DNA of 5,016 nucleotides from Chlamydiota bacterium (GTDB lineage Bacteria; Chlamydiota; Chlamydiia; Chlamydiales; Rhabdochlamydiaceae), in NCBI GenBank assembly GCA_023265495.1, contig JAHFTP010000135.1:1-5016 (forward strand). Direction: 5' to 3'. The position numbers and the translations under genes were made by a program. This document shows, one piece after another, positions 1-5,016 of the stretch. The notes under the pieces are model-generated. The model ran no database searches, was not told where the DNA came from, and worked only from the letters and a program-made list of their open reading frames with translations. Every line of letters begins with the position of its first letter. The stretch's first letter is position 1.

Positions 1-1122
1 ACCTATGCATTATTTTATATTATGTCTGAGCTTTGGGGCAGTGTGGCTATCTCCTTGCTATTCTGGGGATTTGCCAATGACATTACCCGCGTTTCCGAGT
101 CAAAACGATTCTATGCTATGTTCGGCCTTGGCGCTAACCTAGCTATGCTCGTATCCGGACCCGCTATTATCTACTTCTCTAACATCAGAGAAAACCTCGC
201 TCCCGGCGTAGATGCTTGGGGAGTATCTCTTAACTACATGCTCAGCCTTGTTGTTCTCTCTGGTATTGTCATCATGGGAATCTATCGCTGGATTAATAGG
301 AACGTCTTAACTGACACAAGGTTCTATGAAGTGACAGAAGTGAAAAAAACAAAGAAAGAAAAGCCAAAAATGTCCCTCGGCGAGAGCTTTGCTTACCTAG
401 CCAAATCCAAATACATTGGCTGCTTAGCTATCCTTGTCATCGGCTATGGTATTGCTATTAACCTCGTTGAAGTAACCTGGAAAGGACAACTAAAACTTCA
501 ATACCCTAACCCTAACGACTACAGCAAATTCATGGGTGCTTTCTCCTTTATGACAGGAGCTGTCACCATTTTCATGATGCTCTTCGTAGGTGGCAACGTG
601 ATTAGAAAATTTGGCTGGACAAAAGCTTCTTTAATTACTCCAGTTGTTCTACTCGGTACCGGCGCAGCATTCTTTGCTTTTGTTATCTTCAGAGAGAACC
701 TAGCCGGCGCTATTGCTGACCTAGGAACAACACCTCTTATGCTCGCTGTCGTATTTGGTACTGCACAAAACATTATGAGTAAGTCTTCCAAATACTCTCT
801 CTTTGATCCAACAAAAGAGATGGCCTACATTCCTCTTGACCAAGAATCCAAAGTCAAAGGAAAAGCAGCTATCGACGTTGTAGGAGCAAGACTGGGCAAA
901 TCGGGCGGCTCTCTCGTACAACAAGGGTTGATTGTGGCTTGTGGATCACTTGCCGCTATCACACCTTATATTGCAGGAATCTTGTTCCTCATCATCTTTG
1001 CATGGATCTATGCAACGAAAGCTCTTGGCAAACAGTTTAATACACTCAATGCTCAGAAAGATGAACAGGCTGCTGAGAGCGGTGCCAAACCGGAACTACA
1101 ACCTCAACAGGTTACTAGCTAA
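1..1122 (+). CDS. npt1: ATP/ADP translocase (nucleotide transporter, NTT family), 5' end outside the window
   Basis: Inner-membrane carrier of the NTT/TLC family. In chlamydiae the npt1-type member exchanges host ATP for bacterial ADP, so the cell draws energy from its host. The frame is open from base 1, and the ATG at 22 is internal (residues TYALFYI precede it). About 373 residues are visible; the family is usually about 500-540, so roughly the first third is missing. Eight or nine hydrophobic segments can be seen, at about visible residues 1-24, 38-59, 77-98, 138-157, 178-198, 211-233, 241-258 and 309-337. A lysine-rich cytosolic loop lies near 114-124. Family hallmarks include GPAI, NRxVLTDTRFY, NLVEVTWK, YPNPNDYSKFMG, EMAYIPLD, KVKGKAAIDVV and GKSGG, followed by a polar Gln-rich tail. 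The ATP/ADP assignment rather than another NTP substrate rests on similarity and on the nearby lepA; chlamydiae carry NTT paralogues with other substrates. A strong terminator follows 30 bp after the stop. Confidence 0.93.
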   Translation, partial: TYALFYIMSELWGSVAISLLFWGFANDITRVSESKRFYAMFGLGANLAMLVSGPAIIYFSNIRENLAPGVDAWGVSLNYMLSLVVLSGIVIMGIYRWINRNVLTDTRFYEVTEVKKTKKEKPKMSLGESFAYLAKSKYIGCLAILVIGYGIAINLVEVTWKGQLKLQYPNPNDYSKFMGAFSFMTGAVTIFMMLFVGGNVIRKFGWTKASLITPVVLLGTGAAFFAFVIFRENLAGAIADLGTTPLMLAVVFGTAQNIMSKSSKYSLFDPTKEMAYIPLDQESKVKGKAAIDVVGARLGKSGGSLVQQGLIVACGSLAAITPYIAGILFLIIFAWIYATKALGKQFNTLNAQKDEQAAESGAKPELQPQQVTS

Positions 1123-1151
1123 TCTTCAAGAGCTATAGGTTTGCGGTATAG

Positions 1152-1181
1152 AGCCCCTCAGAAATGAGGGGCTTTTTTTTT
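1152..1181 (+). terminator. Rho-independent terminator of npt1
   Basis: A perfect 9-bp stem (1152-1160 agcccctca paired with 1165-1173 tgaggggct) closes on a GAAA tetraloop and runs into nine T residues (1173-1181). It starts 30 bp after the npt1 stop. The minus-strand side has no matching U-tract (it reads into ctataccgc), so as a canonical terminator it acts on npt1. The stem lies just past the stop of the converging gene and could still stabilise that mRNA's 3' end. Confidence 0.93.
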
Positions 1182-1185
1182 GTAG

Positions 1186-1791
1186 TTAATTCTTCTTTGC
1201 AACAGCTTTCTTCTGCTTGCTGTCGCCTTGAGTTTTCCCTATTTGACTACGCGGAGAGGATGCGTGCTCATTTGTCAGCGGGGCCGGCTTTTGCTTTACT
1301 GCAGATGTATCCATTCCTATTTTGCTAGAAGGAGTGCTCGATGAGCTAGTAGACATTTGAGAGACCTTCTTTCTTTCAAAAGAAAGGCGCCTCGCCTTTT
1401 CCTGCTCCTCTAAAAGAGCCATCTGCTTAGCTTCTTCCTTTGCCTGCTTGCGTGCCAACACACCTCTGGACCTTGGCCTGCAAAACTGACCCTCTCTTTT
1501 TTCAGGCTTTGGGAGCATAGAACTCAGCTCCTCATTATCGATGTCATCCTCTTCATTTAAGACGAGCTCTTCGTCGGTATCTAGCGACTCCTCTTCCTCA
1601 TCATCTAAAGAGAGTGTCGCTCCACCTTGATCGTCATCGTCCGTACTTTCTGATTCAGAGCCATCTTCTTCATCGCTATCATCTAGGAGAATATAAGCCG
1701 ATGCATCATCCCCTTCCTCTTGGTCAGTATGGATCTGTGCAAAAAGAGTTAAAGGGAAAAGTGACAACATTCCCACGAACCATCGATTCAT
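1186..1791 (-). CDS. Predicted Sec-exported protein with acidic N-terminal half and basic C-terminal half, function unknown
   Basis: I do not recognise this family. From the ATG at 1791 it is 201 residues. A likely signal peptide covers 1-18: MNR, a hydrophobic core WFVGMLSLFPLTLF, then cleavage after Ala18 (LFA|Q). Residues 23-88 hold 34 Asp/Glu out of 66 with no Lys or Arg, interspersed with Ser in an SDEEDGSESES pattern. Two short hydrophobic clusters, YILL (33-36) and LVL (76-78), are each followed by acidic residues. From about residue 95 the charge flips (about 26 Lys/Arg against 10 Asp/Glu). A probable charged helix spans 114-142, followed by a Ser/Pro/Lys-rich tail ending KKAVAKKN. 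There is a single Cys (104). An in-frame GTG at 1797 could add two residues; neither start has a strong Shine-Dalgarno. It lies 59 bp downstream of the USP protease gene on the same strand with no visible terminator between them, so co-transcription is likely. It could be a secreted host-targeted protein or a periplasmic one; the sequence does not decide. Confidence 0.72.
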   Translation of the reverse strand: MNRWFVGMLSLFPLTLFAQIHTDQEEGDDASAYILLDDSDEEDGSESESTDDDDQGGATLSLDDEEEESLDTDEELVLNEEDDIDNEELSSMLPKPEKREGQFCRPRSRGVLARKQAKEEAKQMALLEEQEKARRLSFERKKVSQMSTSSSSTPSSKIGMDTSAVKQKPAPLTNEHASSPRSQIGKTQGDSKQKKAVAKKN

Positions 1792-1856
1792 AACCACCCC
1801 ATGGTTTTTTACCTTAACCTTGAGATTACAAGCTAAAAGTTATTTTTCAACGAAAA

Positions 1857-2939
1857 TCACACTTTCATGAAATGATACATATAGGAAGTTCTCATTGCCT
1901 CTTTGACTGTACGCATATCTACCTCTGTGATTGTAGAGTCATCACAGCGCCACCATTTCCCTATTTTCTGTACAAATGCAACGTAATGACCTGCTTCGTT
2001 CGACCTTCCAAGGTGTTGAATAAATCCCTTACAACAATAGGAAGCCCCCTGATGCTCAAACTCCGTTTGTGGCAGGCATCTGAAACGGAAAGGCACTGCA
2101 ATTTCTTGCGTTTTCTTTTCTCTTATGAGCTCCCCTGAGTCGGGGTCGATGCCTAGGGTAAAGCGTTTCATTTGGATCAGAAGATCATTAGGCAGGTGGG
2201 TAAAGCTCAGACGAATTTGCCGGCCTTCCTCTGTTGTAGAATAAAAATAATTTTTCATAACAGAAGCAAAATCCCCCCCTCTCAGAGGAAGATCTAACCC
2301 TAAGAATGGCTCCCTTCTCACTACAGTATCCGCTCCCTCTCGCGTACTAAATAAGGTATAGTAAGGAAGGCCATCAGCCCTTTGCATCAAACTCTCTAAA
2401 GCGAGGGCCGGATCTTCTTGCGTGGCATATTTACTGATCCCCTTTTCTGTGAGCTCATGCAAATATTGCCGTAGTTGGTCTACATCAAGCTCCGAATTTC
2501 CTTCTCCTGCCCGAGCCTGCGCTGAGCGATAGCCCCGAAAAAAGTCTTCAAATAATGCATGATCTCTAAAAATTTCTTCTAGAAAAGGAGCATTAAGACT
2601 GAGCTGCAAAAGGGCTGCTAGCCAACACGTATTGCCTTGGTTGGTAATTCCAAGAGGTTGACCTATAAGGCTAGAGGATTGTGGATGAGAAAAAAGGAGG
2701 CTTGACTCGAGCTGCCCTCTTACTGCATTAAACACCCTTTGCACAGACAAAGATAGATGATAGAGAGCTGAATACAAGAACCTCCTGCAAGAGTCTATCC
2801 GCGCACAGGAAAAAAGAGAGCTTACCTTGTCTAAAAAAAATTGATATACTCTATCAGCTAAGGCCCCTAGGACAACGGTCGGGGAGAAATCAAAATAATA
2901 AGGAAGACCTTGCACAGCACTTGAAGAAATAGCACTCAT
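1857..2939 (-). CDS. USP-type ubiquitin carboxyl-terminal hydrolase (peptidase family C19), probable secreted effector
   Basis: Predicted cysteine protease that removes ubiquitin, or a ubiquitin-like protein, from host proteins. The 360-residue product has the USP hallmarks in order. The Cys box at 96-112 reads LGITNQGNTCWLAALLQ, with nucleophile Cys105 and oxyanion-hole Asn100 at the usual five-residue distance. A LPNDLLIQMKRF block at 249-260 matches the conserved LPxxLxxxLxRF strand. The His box has GHY (His318), then WWRCDD with Asp333 as third triad member. No CxxC pairs are present, so the zinc-binding fingers of many eukaryotic USPs are absent and the fold should be compact. Residues 1-92 precede the domain; they start Ser-rich (SAISSSAV) and contain hydrophobic, probably amphipathic helices, without a clear Sec signal. 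That would suit type III secretion, which is inferred. The ATG has a strong AGGAGG five bases upstream. The gene is divergent from lepA and heads a probable two-gene operon with the acidic protein gene. Bacteria have no ubiquitin system of their own, so the substrate should be in the host. Confidence 0.9.
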   Translation of the reverse strand: MSAISSSAVQGLPYYFDFSPTVVLGALADRVYQFFLDKVSSLFSCARIDSCRRFLYSALYHLSLSVQRVFNAVRGQLESSLLFSHPQSSSLIGQPLGITNQGNTCWLAALLQLSLNAPFLEEIFRDHALFEDFFRGYRSAQARAGEGNSELDVDQLRQYLHELTEKGISKYATQEDPALALESLMQRADGLPYYTLFSTREGADTVVRREPFLGLDLPLRGGDFASVMKNYFYSTTEEGRQIRLSFTHLPNDLLIQMKRFTLGIDPDSGELIREKKTQEIAVPFRFRCLPQTEFEHQGASYCCKGFIQHLGRSNEAGHYVAFVQKIGKWWRCDDSTITEVDMRTVKEAMRTSYMYHFMKV

Positions 2940-2944
2940 AAATC

Positions 2945-2950
2945 CCTCCT
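2945..2950 (-). promoter_or_regulatory. Shine-Dalgarno site of the USP protease gene
   Basis: On the minus strand AGGAGG lies five bases before the ATG at 2939, a full match to the anti-Shine-Dalgarno core. It fixes the protease start and suggests efficient initiation, in contrast to the weak sites before lepA and the acidic-protein gene. Confidence 0.8.
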
Positions 2951-2987
2951 AAAAAATTAGACATATTTTTTTATTAACCAGAAGCTA

Positions 2988-3006
2988 ATGATTGAAATCT
3001 AATCAT
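2988..3006. repeat. Inverted repeat in the divergent USP/lepA intergenic region, possible operator
   Basis: ATGATT (2988-2993) and AATCAT (3001-3006) form a perfect 6-bp inverted repeat around a 7-base AT-rich spacer. It sits midway between two divergent starts, where a shared regulator could act. Arms this short can arise by chance in AT-rich DNA; no regulator is identified. Confidence 0.3.
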
Positions 3007-3014
3007 AAGATTCG

Positions 3015-3031
3015 ATAGAGTTTCTCTCTAT
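3015..3031. repeat. Second inverted repeat upstream of lepA
   Basis: ATAGAG (3015-3020) and CTCTAT (3026-3031) are perfect 6-bp inverted arms with a 5-base spacer. They lie eight bases after the first inverted repeat and overlap the TATAAA at 3029-3034. Protein binding or a small hairpin in the lepA leader are both possible; neither is shown. Confidence 0.28.
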
Positions 3032-3036
3032 AAAAT

Positions 3037-3040
3037 AAGG
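3037..3040 (+). promoter_or_regulatory. Probable weak ribosome binding site of lepA
   Basis: AAGG lies six bases before the lepA ATG at 3047. It is a partial Shine-Dalgarno, but it supports this start, which also places the conserved RNFSIIAHIDHGKS block at residues 10-23, as usual in LepA. Confidence 0.5.
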
Positions 3041-3046
3041 CAAAAC

Positions 3047-4861
3047 ATGTTTCAGTACGATATAAAACGGATCAGAAATTTTTCTATCATTGCACACATA
3101 GACCATGGCAAATCCACCATTGCAGACCGCCTTTTAGAACTTACCAAGACCATCTCCTCTAGGGAGATGCAAGAGCAGGTATTAGATGACATGGACCTAG
3201 AAAGGGAGCGTGGCATCACCATCAAAGCACATCCTGTGACCATGCATTATCAAGCAGAAGATGGGCAGACCTACCAAATTAATTTTATAGATACCCCCGG
3301 ACATGTCGACTTCTCTTATGAAGTATCCAGATCCCTATCTGCTTGTGAAGGAGCGCTACTTGTCATCGACGCCGTACAAGGAGTGCAAGCGCAAAGCCTA
3401 GCTAACGTCCACCTAGCCCTAGAAAGAAATTTAGAAATCGTTCCTATCATCAATAAAATCGACCTTCCCTCCGCAGATATTGAAGGGGTAAAACAGCAAA
3501 TTGAAGATGTCATCGGCCTCGACACCTCTAATGCCGTGCTATGTTCCGCAAAGACTGGAATAGGGATTGAAAAGATTTTAGAGAGAATCTTGATTGATGT
3601 GCCTGCCCCGAAACAACCTGAAGATGACCTGTTGCGAGCTTTGGTGTTCGACTCCCACTACGACACCTATAGAGGAGTCTTAGTCTATGTGCGCATCGTG
3701 AGTGGAGAGATCGCTAAACGCTCGCAAATCAAGATGATGGCCACAGGAAAAACCTTTGAGGTATTAGAAGTGGGCATTTTTTCCCCTGAAGAAAAACCGG
3801 TAGAAAAACTGCGCGCAGGAGAGGTAGGCTATCTCGTTGCCAACATCAAAATCACAGCAGATGTAAAAATTGGGGATACTATTACCCTAACACAGCAACC
3901 GGCTCTTACTCCGCTGCCCGGTTTCCGCTTGATTGCTCCTGTCGTTTTTGCAGGAATCTATCCGGTAGACTCCTCCGACTTTGAATCTCTTCGCGACGCT
4001 CTTGTAAAGCTACAGCTAAATGACTCCGCACTCCACGTAGAGCAAGAAAGCTCTCTTGCCTTAGGCTTTGGCTTCCGATGCGGCTTTTTAGGTCTTCTTC
4101 ACTTAGAAATTGTCTTTGAGAGACTGCAAAGAGAATTTGATCTCGATATTATTACTACAGCGCCGAGCGTCGTATATAAATTCACTTTGCAAAGCGGCAA
4201 GGAAATGAACATAGACAACGTAGCCCACTACCCCGACCCTACCCATATCGACACAATTGAGGAGCCATGGGTCAAGTGTCATATCATGGTCCCTGCAGAG
4301 TATCTTGGCGCCATCATGAGCCTCGGCATGGATAAACGAGGAGAGCTTGTTAAAACGGAGACTATGGATAGCAAAAGGTTGCTTCTTACCTATCGTTTCC
4401 CCATGAATGAAATCATCACAGACTTCAATGACAAGCTCAAGTCCATCACAAGAGGTTATGGTTCTTTTGACTATGAATTTGAGTCCTATGCCCCCTCTGA
4501 CATTGTAAAACTAGAGATCAGAGTCAATGAAGAGCCTGTCGACGCTTTTTCCTGCCTTGTGCATCGATCCAAAGCAGAGAGTAAGGGAAGGGCTATCTGC
4601 CATAAACTCGTAGATGTGATCCCCATGCAGCAATTCAAAGTGCCCATCCAAGCAGCCGTAGGTGGGAAAATCTTAGCCAGAGAAACAATACGCGCCATTA
4701 CCAAGAACGTAACGGCCAAATGTTACGGTGGCGACATCACCCGTAAGCGCAAACTCTGGGAAAAACAGAAAAAAGGAAAGAAACGGATGAAGGAGATCGG
4801 TAAAGTACAAATCCCTCAATCCGCCTTCATGGAAGTGCTCAAAGCGGAAGAGGGCTCCTAA
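3047..4861 (+). CDS. lepA: Elongation factor 4 (LepA), translational GTPase
   Basis: Ribosome-associated GTPase, reported in other bacteria to back-translocate or remodel stalled ribosomes and to assist translation initiation or 30S assembly. The 604 residues match the usual length of about 600. The GTPase motifs are intact: P-loop AHIDHGKST at 16-24, switch I RERGITIKAH at 53-62, DTPGH at 82-86 with catalytic His86, NKID at 136-139 and SAK at 167-169. The beta-barrel domain and the EF-G-like domains follow (GFGFRCGFLGLLHLEI, then TDFNDKLKS with GYGSFDYEF). The LepA-specific C-terminal domain is complete, with NVTAKCYGGDITRKRKLW and the Lys-rich KKGKKRMKEIGKV that contacts the ribosome and tRNA. 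The start is ATG with AAGG six bases upstream; starting here also leaves the short N-terminus typical of the family. It is divergent from the USP gene and converges on gnd. No intrinsic terminator is evident after the stop. Nothing suggests truncation or altered function. Confidence 0.98.
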   Translation: MFQYDIKRIRNFSIIAHIDHGKSTIADRLLELTKTISSREMQEQVLDDMDLERERGITIKAHPVTMHYQAEDGQTYQINFIDTPGHVDFSYEVSRSLSACEGALLVIDAVQGVQAQSLANVHLALERNLEIVPIINKIDLPSADIEGVKQQIEDVIGLDTSNAVLCSAKTGIGIEKILERILIDVPAPKQPEDDLLRALVFDSHYDTYRGVLVYVRIVSGEIAKRSQIKMMATGKTFEVLEVGIFSPEEKPVEKLRAGEVGYLVANIKITADVKIGDTITLTQQPALTPLPGFRLIAPVVFAGIYPVDSSDFESLRDALVKLQLNDSALHVEQESSLALGFGFRCGFLGLLHLEIVFERLQREFDLDIITTAPSVVYKFTLQSGKEMNIDNVAHYPDPTHIDTIEEPWVKCHIMVPAEYLGAIMSLGMDKRGELVKTETMDSKRLLLTYRFPMNEIITDFNDKLKSITRGYGSFDYEFESYAPSDIVKLEIRVNEEPVDAFSCLVHRSKAESKGRAICHKLVDVIPMQQFKVPIQAAVGGKILARETIRAITKNVTAKCYGGDITRKRKLWEKQKKGKKRMKEIGKVQIPQSAFMEVLKAEEGS

Positions 4862-4922
4862 CAAGTTCTAGAAAACCTTAATCTACAGATTCCGCGGGCC
4901 CTCTGAGGAGCTTGAATCGGCG

Positions 4923-5016
4923 CTATACATTATAAGAGCCGGCGGTGGCTCCGCCACCCGTCCCTGCCCAGTCCGTATGGAAGAACTTACCCCGGGGCTG
5001 GTCTATTCTCTCATAG
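4923..5016 (-). CDS. gnd: 6-phosphogluconate dehydrogenase, C-terminal fragment, 5' part beyond the window
   Basis: Only the last 30 codons and the TAG stop (4923-4925) are in the window. They encode YERIDQPRGKFFHTDWAG, then a Gly/Ala-rich end, TGGGATAGSYNV. The pattern YxRxDxxGxFHTxW is the family's C-terminal signature (E. coli ends YKRIDKEGVFHTEWLD). The full enzyme oxidatively decarboxylates 6-phosphogluconate to ribulose 5-phosphate, making NADPH, in the pentose phosphate pathway. The 12 residues after FHTDWAG form an extra glycine-rich tail compared with E. coli. The gene converges on lepA with 61 bp between the stops, and the lepA-gnd adjacency fits the chlamydial order. Confidence rests on one motif, but it is distinctive and is supported by the neighbour. 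Confidence 0.85.
   Translation of the reverse strand, partial: YERIDQPRGKFFHTDWAGTGGGATAGSYNV

Noticed and set aside
22..24. ATG at 22 as the start of the transporter gene
   Set aside because: The frame stays open to base 1 with family-like residues (TYALFYI) before it, and the protein would lack the first third of the family's usual length. It is an internal Met.
1528..1725. The acidic region as a simple tandem repeat or frameshifted DNA
   Set aside because: The DNA is not periodic: Asp, Glu and Ser are encoded by mixed codons. The frame is continuous from a good signal peptide to a basic tail, which fits a real protein under selection for composition.
1825..1850. Minus-strand promoter for the acidic-protein gene: TTGAAA (1845-1850) and TGTAAT (1825-1830)
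   Set aside because: Each hexamer is close to consensus, but the spacer is only 14 bases, too short for a normal sigma-70 promoter. Co-transcription with the protease gene explains expression more simply.
1872..2138. Plus-strand open frame opposite the protease gene
   Set aside because: It is a shadow of the well-supported USP gene on the other strand, with no recognisable motif and no ribosome binding site.
2992..3034. lepA promoter elements TTGAAA (2992-2997) and TATAAA (3029-3034)
   Set aside because: They are 31 bases apart, and a start dictated by TATAAA would leave almost no leader before the ATG at 3047. No properly spaced pair is convincing in this AT-rich stretch on either strand.
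4862..4922. Intrinsic terminator between lepA and gnd
   Set aside because: There is a TTCTAGAA palindrome (4866-4873) and a GATTC/GAATC pair (4888-4918), but neither forms a strong GC stem followed by a T-tract on either strand.

Overview
The window looks like chromosomal DNA from a member of the phylum Chlamydiota, an obligate intracellular bacterium. Three ordinary genes point there. The first is the C-terminal part of a nucleotide transporter (ATP/ADP translocase, npt1 type), a family almost confined to chlamydiae, rickettsiae, microsporidia and plastids. The second is a complete lepA (elongation factor 4). The third is the 3' end of gnd (6-phosphogluconate dehydrogenase). As I recall, gnd, lepA and npt1 are also neighbours in Chlamydia trachomatis. 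The LepA and transporter sequences are clearly chlamydial but seem too diverged from the C. trachomatis proteins, as I remember them, to be that species. An environmental (Parachlamydiales-like) or deeper lineage is my inference; I cannot name the genus.

Layout: (1) 1-1122, plus strand, npt1 without its start, closed by a strong intrinsic terminator at 1152-1181. (2) 1186-2939, minus strand, two genes in a probable operon. The upstream gene (1857-2939) encodes a 360-residue USP-type (family C19) ubiquitin protease with a complete predicted catalytic triad. The downstream gene (1186-1791, or from GTG at 1797) encodes a secreted-looking protein with a very acidic N-terminal half and a basic C-terminal half. 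(3) 2940-3046, a short AT-rich divergent intergenic region with a good Shine-Dalgarno for the protease gene and two neighbouring 6-bp inverted repeats. (4) 3047-4861, plus strand, lepA. (5) 4923-5016, minus strand, the last 30 codons of gnd, converging on lepA. No stretch longer than 107 bases lacks a gene. I see no tRNA, rRNA, CRISPR array or insertion sequence.

The transporter, LepA and Gnd are housekeeping genes. The minus-strand pair between them is the unusual part. It looks like an accessory host-interaction cassette: a eukaryote-like deubiquitinase plus an exported, charge-segregated protein of unknown function. The acidic half of that second protein contains hydrophobic-then-acidic motifs resembling eukaryotic SUMO-interacting motifs. 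The catalytic motifs of the protease are seen directly. Secretion into the host, and joint action of the two proteins on host ubiquitin or SUMO signalling, are inference.
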